This document shows positions 23,308 through 33,460 of a stretch of 64,000 bases of DNA, piece after piece. The stretch lies in assembly GCA_963811685.1 (NCBI GenBank), contig CAWESK010000018.1, positions 84,917 to 148,916 on the forward strand, written 5' to 3'. The position numbers and the translations under genes were made by a program. The stretch's first letter is position 1; each line of letters starts with the position of its first letter. The stretch comes from CAIWHR01 sp963811685 (GTDB taxonomy: Bacteria; Pseudomonadota; Gammaproteobacteria; Burkholderiales; Casimicrobiaceae). Under the pieces are notes generated by a model. That model worked only from the letters and a program-made list of their open reading frames with translations, searched no databases and was not told the origin of the DNA.

Positions 23308-24972
23308 CTAATGCATCAGCGGCTTGTACCGGGGGCGATGCGGCCGCGCGCCTTCCTCACCCAGCCGCTTGCGCTTGTCGTCCTCGTACTCGTGGTAGTT
23401 GCCCTCGAAGAACACCCATTTCGAGTCGTCCTCGGACGCGAGGATGTGCGTCGCGATCCGGTCGAGGAACCAGCGATCGTGCGAGATCACCATCACGCTG
23501 CCGGCGAACTCGAGCAGCGCTTCCTCCAGCGCCCGCAGCGTCTCGACGTCGAGATCGTTCGACGGCTCGTCGAGCAGCAGCACGTTGCCGCCCTTCAGCA
23601 GCGTCGCGGCAAGATGCAGCCGTCCGCGCTCGCCGCCGGAGAGCGCGCCGACGTTCTTCTGCTGGTCCGGCCCCTTGAAGTTGAAGCGGCCGAGGTAGGC
23701 GCGTGACGGCATCTCGAAGCGCCCCACGGTCAGGATGTCCTGGCCGTTGGAAATCGCCTCCCACGCCGTCTTGTCGTTGGGCAATGACTCGCGCGTCTGG
23801 TCGACGACCGCGAGCTGCGCCGTGTGGCCGATGACGACCTCGCCCGCATCGGGCTTTTCCTTGCCGGTGATGAGCCTGAACAGCGTGGTCTTGCCTGCGC
23901 CGTTGGGCCCGATCACGCCGACGATCGCGCCGGGCGGCACGCGAAACGACAGGTCGTCGATGAGGAGCCGATCGCCGAAGCCTTTCGACACGCTCTTGAA
24001 TTCGATCACCTCGTTGCCGAGCCGCTCGGCGACGGGGATGAAGATCTCGGAGGTCTCGTTGCGCTGCTGGTGCTCGTACGACGAGAGCTCGTTGAAGCGC
24101 GCGATCCGCGCCTTGCTTTTCGCCTGGCGGCCCTTCGGATTCTGGCGCACCCAGTCGAGCTCCTGCTTCATCGCCTTGATGCGCGCCGCCTCCTGCTTGC
24201 CTTCGATCTCGAGACGCTGCTCCTTCTGCTCGAGCCAGGAGCTGTAATTGCCCTTCCACGGAATCCCGTAGCCGCGGTCGAGCTCGAGAATCCATTCGGC
24301 GGCGTTGTCGAGAAAGTAGCGGTCGTGCGTCACCGCGACCACGGTGCCCGGAAATTTCTGCAGGAACTGCTCGAGCCAGTCCACGCTCTCGGCATCGAGG
24401 TGGTTGGTCGGCTCGTCGAGGAGCAGCATGTCGGGCTTCGACAGCAGCAGGCGGCACAGCGCGACGCGCCGCTTCTCGCCGCCCGACAACGTCGCGATCT
24501 TCGCGTCCCACGGCGCGAGCCGCAGCGCCGCGGCGGCGATTTCCATCTGCACGCCCGAATCCGCTCCGGACGCGGCAATGATCGCCTCGAGATTCGCCTG
24601 TTCGGCAGCCAGCGCATCGAAGTCGGCGTCTTCTTCGGCATACGCGGCGTAGACCTCCTCCAGCCGCTTTTGCGCGCCGAGAACATCGCTCATTCCTTCC
24701 TCGACCGCCTCGCGCACCGTCTTGGCCGGGTCGAGCTGCGGCTCTTGCGGCAGAAAGCCGATCTTGAGCCCCGGCATCGGGACGGCGTCGCCCTCGATCT
24801 CCTTGTCGACGCCCGCCATGATCCGCAGCAGGCTCGACTTGCCGGAGCCGTTCAGTCCCAGCACGCCGATCTTGGCGCCTGGAAAGAAGGAAAGCGATAT
24901 GTCCTTCAGGATCTGCCGCTTGGGCGGGACCATCTTGCCCACGCGATTCATCGTATAAACGTATTGCGCCAT
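23308..24972 (-). CDS. ettA: Energy-dependent translational throttle protein EttA (ABC-F)
   Basis: 554 residues, two ABC ATPase domains. Walker A motifs are GLNGSGKSS and GPNGAGKTT, with signature LSGGEKRR and LSGGERGR and Walker B LLLDEPTNHLD and LLLDEPSNDLD. The start MAQYVYTMNRVGKMVPPKR and the short arm between domains are typical of EttA, which binds the ribosomal E site and gates the first peptide bond according to the ATP/ADP ratio. Intact. An upstream in-frame extension exists but belongs to the DUF4124 gene region and is separated by a terminator. Confidence 0.95.
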   Translation of the reverse strand: MAQYVYTMNRVGKMVPPKRQILKDISLSFFPGAKIGVLGLNGSGKSSLLRIMAGVDKEIEGDAVPMPGLKIGFLPQEPQLDPAKTVREAVEEGMSDVLGAQKRLEEVYAAYAEEDADFDALAAEQANLEAIIAASGADSGVQMEIAAAALRLAPWDAKIATLSGGEKRRVALCRLLLSKPDMLLLDEPTNHLDAESVDWLEQFLQKFPGTVVAVTHDRYFLDNAAEWILELDRGYGIPWKGNYSSWLEQKEQRLEIEGKQEAARIKAMKQELDWVRQNPKGRQAKSKARIARFNELSSYEHQQRNETSEIFIPVAERLGNEVIEFKSVSKGFGDRLLIDDLSFRVPPGAIVGVIGPNGAGKTTLFRLITGKEKPDAGEVVIGHTAQLAVVDQTRESLPNDKTAWEAISNGQDILTVGRFEMPSRAYLGRFNFKGPDQQKNVGALSGGERGRLHLAATLLKGGNVLLLDEPSNDLDVETLRALEEALLEFAGSVMVISHDRWFLDRIATHILASEDDSKWVFFEGNYHEYEDDKRKRLGEEGARPHRPRYKPLMH

Positions 24973-25055
24973 GGCGATTCCGGATTGGCTTGCCGCGAAA
25001 GGGGCGCAATTATCGCAGGTACGGCCGCCGCGTGCCGCATCGCCGCGGACAAATG

Positions 25056-25079
25056 AAAAGGGCGGCCCGCGGGCCGCCC
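25056..25079 (-). terminator. Rho-independent terminator after the DUF4124 gene
   Basis: On the minus strand a very strong GC palindrome (GGGCGGCCCGCGGGCCGCCC, 25060-25079) is followed directly by TTTT (25059-25056). It sits between the DUF4124 stop (25101-25103) and the ettA start (24972). It therefore ends that transcript and shows ettA has its own promoter. Confidence 0.75.
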
Positions 25080-25100
25080 CGATGTCCGCCGGAGGTCCGA

Positions 25101-25857
25101 CTATTTTTTCTTGGAGGGAGGAGCTTCCCGCCGCCGGCGCCGCCTCGGGCAACGCGTTGACGTCGGAGAGAAGGGCCGCCTCGCCGCCTTTGGCCGCGAT
25201 CAGCTCGTGCCAGCGCTTCTTGTCGGCGTCGTACTTGGCGTTGACGGCAATCACTTCCTTCTGCTTCAGCGCAAGCAGGTCCTCCTGCCGCGCAAGTTCG
25301 GTAGTTGGTGCGTCTCGAGCTCGCGCTCCATTGCCGCCGGCATCGGCTTGTTGGCGAATTCGGTTTTCTTCTTCGCCTCGAGCCCGGCCTTGCGCTTCGC
25401 GAGCTGCTCGCTGTACGCCTTCGACGACTGCACGACGCTTTCGATCGTCCGCAGCGAGCGGTTACGCGCGAGATCGATCTCGCTCTCGCTCGTGTACGAC
25501 GACAAGAGCGCGCGATCCTTGCGGGCGATTTCCGCCTGGTCCTTCGCGAGCTGCTTCTGCCTTTCCTCTTCCTGCGCCTTCGCGCGCCGTTGCTCCGGCG
25601 TGGGCGCGGGCTCGGTCGCCTTGACCGGCACGCCCTGCTTGTTGAGCTCGATCCTGGCTTTGTTGACGTCCTCCGGCGGCATCTTGTCCGTGTAATGGAC
25701 CACGCCCTTCTCGTCGACCCACTTGTACGTCGCGGCGTGCGCCGGGGCGCGTCGAGGACAGGAGCGCGAGCGCCGCCAGCGCGGCGCCGACCAGCGGAAG
25801 CGCGCGGCGAGTCCACTCGCCGTTGCATCCGCCAGCCGCGCGCTGCCGATTCGTCAT
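25101..25857 (-). CDS. Exported DUF4124-domain protein (three frameshifts)
   Basis: The reconstructed protein starts MTNRQRAAGG, has a signal-peptide hydrophobic core (LVGAALAALALL) and then the DUF4124 domain AATYKWVDEKGVVHYTDKMPP, followed by a lysine/glutamate-rich coiled coil and an end reading EAPPSKKK. The frame breaks near 25745 (within a CCCC run), near 25310 and near 25130. DUF4124 proteins are periplasmic and of unknown function. The terminator at 25056-25079 follows its stop, which supports the chosen end. Confidence 0.72.
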
Positions 25858-25909
25858 TCGTCCTGCATCATTGTCCAACGTCATTCTCCACTGCAGCGTT
25901 CCGTCCGTC

Positions 25910-26554
25910 TCAGCGGCGGACGCCGTACTGCTCGCGATACGCGCCCACGGCCTTTGCATGGTGAGCGAGCGGCGGTTGCGCGGCAATGAATCGCGTGAGG
26001 TCGTCCAGCGTCGCGATGGCCACGACGGGAATCCCGAACTCGTCCCGCAATTCCTGCACCGCCGACTTCTCGCCGCGGCCCCGCTCCAGACGGTCAAACG
26101 CAATCAGGACGCCGGCGGGGTTGGCGCCGTGCGCGCGCAGAAGCTCGATCGCCTCGCGCTTGGCTCCCCCGTCGGTGATGACGTCATCGACGATCAGCAC
26201 CCGCCCGCGGAGCGGCGCCCCGACGATCGTGCCGCCTTCGCCGTGGTCCTTCGCTTCCTTCCGGTTGAAACTGAACGGCAGATTGTGCCCTTTTTCGGCA
26301 AGGGCGATCGCCGTCGCCGCCGCCAGGGTGATGCCCTTGTACGCCGGTCCGAACAGCTGATCGCACGCCAGGCCGGAGGCAAGCCACGCCTCAGCGTAAT
26401 ACCGGCCGAGCCGTTGCAGGCTCGCGCCGTCGCTGAAGAGCCCGGCATTGAAAAAATACGGGCTCGCCCGCCCGGCCTTGGTCACGAATTCCCCAAAACG
26501 CAGCACGTCACGTGCCAACGCGAACGCGAGGAACTCCTGCCGAAAATCCGTCAT
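25910..26554 (-). CDS. pyrE: Orotate phosphoribosyltransferase
   Basis: 214 residues. The PRPP-binding loop is VLIVDDVITDGGAKREAI, the N-terminal segment FGEFVTKAGRASPYFFNAG is the classic OPRTase start, and the flexible loop FNRKEAKDHGEGG is present. It joins orotate to PRPP in pyrimidine synthesis. It is divergent from the exonuclease III gene. Intact and normal length. Confidence 0.96.
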   Translation of the reverse strand: MTDFRQEFLAFALARDVLRFGEFVTKAGRASPYFFNAGLFSDGASLQRLGRYYAEAWLASGLACDQLFGPAYKGITLAAATAIALAEKGHNLPFSFNRKEAKDHGEGGTIVGAPLRGRVLIVDDVITDGGAKREAIELLRAHGANPAGVLIAFDRLERGRGEKSAVQELRDEFGIPVVAIATLDDLTRFIAAQPPLAHHAKAVGAYREQYGVRR

Positions 26555-26687
26555 CGTGCGGGTCGCTTTCTCCCGTCAATTATACGCAGCACGCTCGGCG
26601 GCGGCCCGCGGGCCCGCGTTGTGTAAACTGCCGCCGGGGCCGGCATCAGGCATGGCTCGAAGCCAGGGCCGCGCGGCGGCATCGTCC

Positions 26688-27467
26688 ATGCGGGTCATCA
26701 CTCTCAACGTCAACGGCATCCGCTCGGCGGAGCGCAAGGGCTTCGCGCGCTGGCTTGCGCGCGGCGAGCCGTGGGACGTCGTCTGCCTGCAGGAGATCAA
26801 GGCCGCGCGCGAGGACATCCCGCGGCCGCTGCACGCGCCGCGGCGTGCCCACGCGGCTTTCCATCCGGCGGAGCGCAAGGGCTACGCCGGCGTCGCGCTG
26901 TATGCGAAGACGGCGCCGCGCATCGTGACGGGCTTCGGCAGCGCGGAGTTCGATGCCGAGGGCAGGTACCTGGAAGCGCACTTCGCCGAGCTGACCGTGA
27001 TCAGCCTGTACCTGCCTTCGGGATCGAGCGGACCGCACCGCCAGGCGTCGAAATTCCGGTTCCTGGGCGAGTTCCTCCCGCATCTTGCCAAGCTGCGGCG
27101 CATGAAGCGCGAGATCATCCTCTGCGGCGACTGGAACATCGCACACAAGGAGATCGATCTTCGGAACTGGCGCGGCAACCGGAAGAACTCCGGCTTCCTG
27201 CCGGAGGAGCGCGAATGGCTGACGCAGGTGTTCGACGAAATCGGGTTCGTCGACGTGTTCCGCCGGGTGGACCCGCGACCCGACCAGTACACGTGGTGGT
27301 CGAATCGCGGGCAGGCGTGGGCGAAGAATGTCGGCTGGCGCATCGACTACCAGATCGCGACGCCGGGCATCGCGGCGAAGGCGCACGGCGCCTCGATCTA
27401 CACCAGGCGCCGCTTCTCCGACCACGCGCCTCTCATTATCGATTACGACTATTCGCTGACGGCGTAA
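26688..27467 (+). CDS. xthA: Exodeoxyribonuclease III (AP endonuclease)
   Basis: 259 residues with the EEP-fold motifs: TLNVNGIRSAERKGF, LQEIKA, GDWNIAHKEIDL, GFVDVFRR, YTWWSNRG and FSDHAPLIIDYD. It cleaves AP sites and has 3'-5' exonuclease activity in base-excision repair. ATG 26688 (MRVITLN) is the usual start; an upstream ATG at 26652 would add twelve residues. It lies back-to-back with pyrE, a common arrangement in Betaproteobacteria. Confidence 0.95.
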   Translation: MRVITLNVNGIRSAERKGFARWLARGEPWDVVCLQEIKAAREDIPRPLHAPRRAHAAFHPAERKGYAGVALYAKTAPRIVTGFGSAEFDAEGRYLEAHFAELTVISLYLPSGSSGPHRQASKFRFLGEFLPHLAKLRRMKREIILCGDWNIAHKEIDLRNWRGNRKNSGFLPEEREWLTQVFDEIGFVDVFRRVDPRPDQYTWWSNRGQAWAKNVGWRIDYQIATPGIAAKAHGASIYTRRRFSDHAPLIIDYDYSLTA

Positions 27468-27490
27468 AGCTACTGCGCGGGCGCCCTGCC

Positions 27491-29413
27491 TTGATACGAA
27501 TTTCCAATCTGACGCTGGCCCGCGGGGCGAAACGCCTGCTCGAAGGCGCGAACCTCACGGTCCATGCCGGGCACAAGGTCGGGCTGATCGGGCCGAACGG
27601 CTGCGGCAAGTCGAGTTTGTTCGCGCTGCTCCTGGGCGAGCTTCACGCGGATGCCGGCGACGTCTCGCTGCCACCGTCGTGGACGATCGCGCACGTCGCG
27701 CAGGAGACGCCGGCCGCCGACTCCCCGGCGATCGAGTTCGTGCTGGACGGCGACCATGAGCTCCGCGCCGTCGAGCGCGCGCTGCAGATGGCGGAGGCGG
27801 CGGCGGCCGTCGATCCCGAACTCGCCGGCGAGACGCTCGCCGACCTTCACCACCGCTTCGACGACATCGGCGGCTATGCCGCGCGCGCGCGCGCCGCGAC
27901 CCTGCTCGCCGGGCTCGGCTTTCCGGTCGCCCGCCACGGCGAAGCGGTGGCGAATTTTTCCGGCGGCTGGCGGATGCGGCTCAACCTCGCGCAGGCGCTG
28001 ATGTGCCGCTCGGACCTGCTGCTGCTGGACGAGCCCACCAACCATCTCGACCTCGACGCCGTGCTGTGGCTCGAGGACTGGCTCGTCCGCTACCCGGGCA
28101 CGCTGCTCCTCATCACGCACGACCGCGATTTCCTGGACGGGGTGGCGACCTCGATCGTCCACGTCGACGCGCAGAAGCTCAAGACGTACACCGGCAACTA
28201 TTCGCAGTTCGAGCGCGAGCGCGCGCTGCAGCTCGCGTTGCAGCAGGCGACTTACGCGAAGCAGCAGCGGCAGATCGCGCACCTGCAGTCGTTCGTCGAC
28301 CGCTTCCGCGCGAAGGCGACCAAGGCGAAGCAGGCGCAAAGCCGCATCAAGGCGATCGAGCGAATGGAACGGATCGCCGCGGCGCACGTCGACAGCCCGT
28401 TCGAGTTCTCGTTCCCGCCGGTGGACGTCGCCGCGAAGCAGCTCGTGCGCCTCGACCATGTCACGTTGGGGTACGGCAAGTCGCCGCCGATCCTCCCCGA
28501 CCTCGACTGGGCGATCCTGGCCGGCGATCGCATCGGCCTCCTCGGGCCCAACGGCGCCGGCAAGTCGACGCTGCTGAAAGCGATTGCCGGCGAGCTCGCG
28601 CCGAAGCGCGGCGAGCGTCTGACCACGCAGGGATTGCGGATCGGCTATTTCGCGCAGCATCAGGTCGACCAGCTCGTCGCCGGCGAATCGGCTCTGTGGC
28701 ATCTCGCGCGCGTCGACCCGGCGGCGCGCGAGCAGGATCTGCGCAATTTCCTCGGCGGCTTCGATTTCCGCGGCGACATGGCGCAGGCGGACGTCGGACG
28801 CTTTTCCGGCGGCGAGAAAGCGCGCCTCACGCTCGCGCTGCTCGTGCGCGCGCGCCCCACGCTGCTACTGCTGGACGAGCCGACCAACCATCTCGACATC
28901 GAGATGCGCGAGGCGCTGGCCGAGGCGCTGCAGGACTACGGCGGCGCGCTGGTGGTCGTCGCGCACGACCGGCATCTGCTGCGCGCGACCACCGATGCGC
29001 TGTGGCTCGTCGCGGAGGGCCGCGTCGCGCCGTTCGACGGCGACCTCGACGATTACCGCGACTGGGTGCTCGCGCGCAGCCGCGCCGGAGCGGATTCCGG
29101 CGACGCCACGGCGCCGGCGTCCGGCGACCGCAAGGCCCAGAAGCGCGCCGAGGCCGCCGCGCGCCAGGAAAGCTACGCGCGGCGCAAGCCGCTCGACGAT
29201 CGTCGCGCGGAGCTCGAGCGCGAGATGGAAGCGCACAACGCCGAGCGGAACGCGCTCGAGGCGTGGCTCGCGGCGCCTTCGGCGTACACGAATGAAAATC
29301 GCGACGCGCTCAAGGAAAAGCTCGCCCGGCAGGGGGAGTTGACGTGGCAGCTCGCGCGGCTCGAAGCGGAATGGCTCGACGTCAGCGACGCGCTGGAGAA
29401 GCTCGGTGGCTGA
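27491..29413 (+). CDS. ABC-F family ATPase, YheS-like
   Basis: About 640 residues, two ABC domains with Walker A GPNGCGKSS and GPNGAGKST, signatures FSGGWRMRLNLAQ and FSGGEKARLTLAL, and Walker B LLLDEPTNHLD twice. The C-terminal coiled coil (KAQKRAEAAARQESYARRK onward) is the usual YheS tail. ABC-F proteins act on the ribosome; the role of this branch is not settled. The start is TTG 27491, as homologues begin MIRISNL. It follows the exonuclease gene by 23 bases. It is the second ABC-F in 4 kb. Confidence 0.92.
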   Translation: MIRISNLTLARGAKRLLEGANLTVHAGHKVGLIGPNGCGKSSLFALLLGELHADAGDVSLPPSWTIAHVAQETPAADSPAIEFVLDGDHELRAVERALQMAEAAAAVDPELAGETLADLHHRFDDIGGYAARARAATLLAGLGFPVARHGEAVANFSGGWRMRLNLAQALMCRSDLLLLDEPTNHLDLDAVLWLEDWLVRYPGTLLLITHDRDFLDGVATSIVHVDAQKLKTYTGNYSQFERERALQLALQQATYAKQQRQIAHLQSFVDRFRAKATKAKQAQSRIKAIERMERIAAAHVDSPFEFSFPPVDVAAKQLVRLDHVTLGYGKSPPILPDLDWAILAGDRIGLLGPNGAGKSTLLKAIAGELAPKRGERLTTQGLRIGYFAQHQVDQLVAGESALWHLARVDPAAREQDLRNFLGGFDFRGDMAQADVGRFSGGEKARLTLALLVRARPTLLLLDEPTNHLDIEMREALAEALQDYGGALVVVAHDRHLLRATTDALWLVAEGRVAPFDGDLDDYRDWVLARSRAGADSGDATAPASGDRKAQKRAEAAARQESYARRKPLDDRRAELEREMEAHNAERNALEAWLAAPSAYTNENRDALKEKLARQGELTWQLARLEAEWLDVSDALEKLGG

Positions 29414-29464
29414 CGCCTGACTCAGCGACCGCGCATCAAAGCAGGTCGGCCCCGCAGCAGATTT

Positions 29465-30224
29465 TCAACCGACGCGGGTGCTCGGCCGATAGAAGAGATA
29501 AACGGCGAAGCCGAGCGTGTCGCGACCCCACCGCAGATAGCCGTCGCGCCAGCGGCGGATGCGCTCGAGCATCGCCGGCACGTCCGGGTCGTCCGGCATT
29601 TCGCGCGCGTAGCGCTCGATCGAGCGGCAGTACTTCCACTCGTACTCGTCCCACTCGTCCATCGACGCCGTCGTCGCGTGCATCGGAATCAGCCCGGCGT
29701 CGATGCCCGCCTGCACGTTGCCGCGATGGTCCAGGTACTGCGACTCGGACCCGCCCAGCAACGCGAGATAGTCGGCATGCGGCTTCTGGCGCCAGAATCC
29801 CTCGCCGATCATCACGTAGCCGCCGCCCTTGGTCCAGCCTTTCAGCGTGCTGCAGATGCCCGCCATGCCGCCGGGGATGCCGCCCGCGCCCATCATCACC
29901 GTGCAGGTGGAACGTCTCGGGGTCGGCCTTGAACTCGCGGATGTCGATGTCGTCGAGGTGGAGCTTGTGCAGCGCGCCCGTCCACTCGGCCCGCTCGCGC
30001 GCCGAGTCGAGCATCAGCGACGAGTGGTCGACCGCGACGACAGGCGAGCCGAAGCGCTCGATGATCCGCAACGCGAGCTCGGCGCGGCCGCAGCCGAGAT
30101 CGAGCGCGCGCGAGGTCTCGTCGAGCGGCAGCAGGTCGAGCAGCCGCTCGATCTTGCTGGCCGAGATCGGGTTGCAATAGTCGTGGTCGCGGTGCGCGAT
30201 TGCGCTGAATTTCTGCTGGTTCAT
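29465..30224 (-). CDS. Class I SAM-dependent methyltransferase (one frameshift)
   Basis: Starts MNQQKFSAIAHRDHDYCNPIS and carries the SAM-binding motif I ALDLGCGRAELALR and motif II VAVDHSSLMLD. After a break near 29900-29915 the other frame continues MGAGGIPGGMAGI, GGGYVMIGEGFWRQKP and ends RPSTRVG. The span is a multiple of three plus one, so one inserted base gives a normal protein of about 252 residues. The substrate is unknown; YVMIGEGFW resembles small-molecule methyltransferases. The gene precedes ampG on the complementary strand. Confidence 0.82.
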
Positions 30225-30242
30225 GGCCGGCCGTCCTCTTCG

Positions 30243-31519
30243 TTACCCCCATTCCAGGGAGCCACACGCAAAAGTAATGCCATTCCGGGCAGCTGCCAGC
30301 AGCGTGCAAAGCAGGAAGAAGTTGAACCAGCCGGTCTGCGCGACGATCCAGCCGGTGGTCGCGTTGACTACCGTGCGCGGGACCGCCGACAGGCTCGTGA
30401 ACAGCGCGAACTGCGTCGCGGTGAAGCGCGGATTCGTCGTGCGCGCGATGAACGCCGACGTAGGCGACCGTGCCGAGCCCGACACCGAGCGCCTCGAAGG
30501 CGATCACGACGCCCGAACGCCACGACATCTGGCCTGCCCGAGCCAGGCGAGCCACGCGAAACCCAGGATCGACACGAGCTGCACCACCGCCGAACAGCCA
30601 CAGGCCCTGGTTGATGCCGATCTTGACCATCCACAGGCCGCCCAGCATGCCGCCGACGATGCTCGCCCACAGTCCCGCGTTCTTGGCGACGACACCGATC
30701 TCGGTCTTGGTGAACCCGATGTCGAGGTAGAACGGCGTGGCGAGCGCCGTCGCCATGCTGTCGCCGAGCTTGTAGAGAAAGATGAAGGCCACCACCAGCA
30801 GCGCCTGCGACCAACCGGCGCGGTCGATGAACTCGCGGAAGGGCTCGACGACGGCCTCGCGCGAGCGTCTTCGGCGCGGCGGCGGCGACAGCGGCTCGCG
30901 CACCACGCAGCGTCATCGCGAGTCCGGGCAGCATGAACAGCGCGGTGATGACGAACACCGACGACCAGGGCATGCCGGTCGGCGAGGATCAGCGCGAGCG
31001 AACCCGGCACGAGGCTCGAGATTCGGTACGCATTCACGTAAATCGAGTTGCCGAGCCCGAGCTCCGCATCGGGCAGGAGCTCGCGGCGAAACGCGTCCAT
31101 CGCGATGTCGAGGCTCGCCGAGAAGAAGGCGACGGCCGCGGCGAGCCAGGCGATCGCCCAGATGTCCGTCTGCGGGCGCAGGAAGCCCAGTGCGGGAATC
31201 GACAGCAATAGCGCCACGTGCATCGCGAACATCCAGCCGCGGCGACGGCCAAGCCACGGGCAGCGCGAAGCGGTCGAGCAGCGGCGACCACAGGAACTTC
31301 CACGTGTACGGAAGGCCGATCAGCGCGAAGAGGCCGATCGCCTTGAGGTCGACACCTTCGGTGCGCAACCACGCCGGCAGCAGGTTGATGAGGAGGTAGA
31401 GCGGCAGACCGGAGCGAGAAGCCGACGAACACGCAGATCAGCATCCGGCGGTTGAAAAGCGCCTCGCGCCAGGTTTCCCGCGCGGGAGGCGCGGTGGCGC
31501 GCGATGCCGGATCGGTCAT
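30243..31519 (-). CDS. ampG: AmpG-like muropeptide permease, MFS (several frameshifts)
   Basis: The pieces in three frames reconstruct one 420-residue transporter: MTDPASRATAPPARETWREALFNRRML, then LRTEGVDLKAIGLFALIGLPYTWKFLWSPLLDR, LDIAMDAFRRELLPDAE, FLYKLGDSMATALATPFYLDIGFTKTEIG, and FNFFLLCTLLAAA at the end (quoted in short parts). This matches AmpG, which imports anhydro-muropeptides for cell-wall recycling. At least five indels lie in 1.3 kb. That is far more than a real gene would carry with no nonsense bias, so I read them as sequence errors. Confidence 0.83.
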
Positions 31520-31560
31520 CGGCGGATTCTAGCGTGCCCCGTTCGCAGGGGTCCGCTCAT

Positions 31561-32178
31561 TCATGCGCGCCGAAAGCGGTAAATCGCAAGCTCGCCCAGC
31601 AGGTTCGGCAAAATCGGCGACCGCCCGGTCGCCGGCGAGCACGACGCGCTTTTCGACGACGCAGTTGCGCTCGCGCAGGAACGCGTCGAAATCGGCGACG
31701 GTGCAAAGATGGATGTTCGGCGTGTCGTACCACTGATATGGGAGCTTGTCCGAAACCGGCATGCGCCCATTCAGGATCTGCCAGCGGTGCGACCAGTGGC
31801 CGAAATTCGGGAACGTCACGATCACTTCGCGGCCGACGCGCAGCATCTCGCCGACGATGTCCTCGGTGTGCCGCATTGCCTGCAGCGTCTGCGACAGGAT
31901 CACGCAGTCGAAGGACGCATCGTCGAAACCCGCGAGGCCGCTCTCGAGGTTGCTCTGCAGCACGTTGATGCCGTTTTTCACGCTGGCGAGCACGCCGTCG
32001 TCGTGCGATCTCGATTCCGTAGCCGCGCACGTTGCGCTCGCGCCGCAGGTAGGCGAGCAGGCTGCCGTCGCCGCACCCGAGGTCGAGCACCTGCGCGCCC
32101 GGCTGGACCCAGCTCGCGATGGTCGCGAAATCGGAGCGGCGCGCAGTGCCGCTCGAGCTCGTTGATCTTGCGCTTCAC
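31561..32178 (-). CDS. metW: MetW, methionine biosynthesis partner (three frameshifts)
   Basis: SAM-dependent-methyltransferase-like protein: VLDLGCGDGSLLAYL, GYGIEI, VILSQTLQAMRHTEDIVGEMLRVG, VTFPNFGHWSHRWQ and the end PNLLGELAIYRFRRA. The GTG start at 32178 is inferred because the start, the internal frames and the stop then fit three single inserted bases, giving about 204 residues, the usual MetW length. The GTG would overlap the metX stop (GTGA). MetW supports MetX activity in Proteobacteria. Confidence 0.85.
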
Positions 32179-33378
32179 GTCGGCGCCGAAGCGGAACGTC
32201 GAATAGTCGGCGTCGAGTGCGATGTTGTTGAAATACGTGCGCACCAGCGCGTGATACTGCGGATCGTCGAGCAGGAACGCGTCGTGGCCGTGCGCCGCAT
32301 CGATCTCCGCGTAGCAGACGTCGCGCCGGTGGTCGACCAGCGCCTTCACGATCTCGCGCGAACGGGCGGGCGGGAACCGCCAGTCGGTCGTGAACGCCGC
32401 CACCAGGAACTTGCATTCGGCGGGAGCCAGGGCGCGCGCGAGGTCGCCGCCGGTCGCCGTCGCCGGGTCGAAGTAGTCGAGCGCCTTGGTGATGCGCAGG
32501 TACGTGTTGGCGTCGAAATACTCGGCGAACTTCTCGCCCTGGTGACGAAGATACGCCTCGACCTGGAATTCGGGCGCGAACGAATACTGGATGCCGTCGC
32601 GAAGCTGCCGGCCGAATTTCTCGTCCATCTGCAGGTCGGACAGGTACGTGATGTGGCCGATCATGCGCGCGATGCGCAACCCGCGGCGCGGCAGCGTCTG
32701 ATACGCGGCGAAATGGCCGTCGTGGAAATCGGGGTCGGTCATGATCGCCTGCCGGGCGACCTCGTTGAACGCGATGTTCTGCGCCGACAGGTTGGGCGCG
32801 GCGGCGATGGCGATCGCGTGCCGGATCCGCTTCGGATAACGGATCGCCCAGGCGAGCGCCTGCATGCCGCCGAGACTGCCGCCCATCACCGCCGCGAACT
32901 GCGCAATGCCGAGCTTGTCGGCGAGGCGCGCCTGCGCGTCGACCCAGTCTTCGACGGTGACGACCGGGAAATCGCCGCCCCACGGGGTGCCCGTTTCCGG
33001 ATTGATCGACAGCGGACCGGTCGAGCCGAAGCAGCTGCCCAGGTTGTTGACGCCGATTACGAAGAAGCGCTTGGTGTCGATCGGCTTGCCGGGCCCGATC
33101 ATGTTGTCCCACCAGCCGACGTTGTCCGGCTCCCCGTCGTACCAGCCGGCGACATGGTGCGACGCGTTGAGCGCGTGACAGATCAGCACTGCATTCGAGC
33201 GTTCCACGTTGAGCTCGCCGTATGTCTCGAACGCGAGCTCGAAACCAGGCAACGACGTGCCGCAGGTGAGCTGCAGCGGCGCATCGAATTGCGCCCGCTG
33301 CGCGACGACCGGGCCGACCGAGGTTCCCTTGGCCGGCGGAGCGCCCGTGCTGGCGGTGGTGGCGGCGAAAGAGGGCAT
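32175..33378 (-). CDS. metX: Homoserine O-acyltransferase MetX
   Basis: Alpha/beta hydrolase enzyme acylating homoserine in methionine synthesis. Visible are the nucleophile elbow AVMGGSLGGMQALAWA with its Ser, ASHHVAGWYDGE, NNLGSCFGSTGP and the C-terminal Asp/His region (AAHGHDAFLLDDPQYHALVRTYF). ATG 33378 follows the riboswitch leader. The frame runs on past the expected end. A single extra base in the last 100 bases would place the stop at 32175-32177, overlapping the metW GTG. The reconstructed length is about 400 residues. Confidence 0.9.
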
Positions 33379-33402
33379 CGAATTTAGGTGACGACAGGCA
33401 AC

Positions 33403-33435
33403 AAAAAACCCGACCAGCCTGCCGCTAATCGGGTT
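33403..33435 (-). terminator. Intrinsic terminator in the metX leader
   Basis: On the minus strand AACCCGA (33435-33429) pairs with TCGGGTT (33413-33407) and is followed by a T-run (overlapping 33408-33403). The loop is about 15 bases. It lies between the SAM-II aptamer and the metX ATG. So SAM binding upstream could favour this terminator and switch metX-metW off. Confidence 0.72.
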
Positions 33436-33460
33436 GGCGCGGGGGATTTCCCTCGCCGCT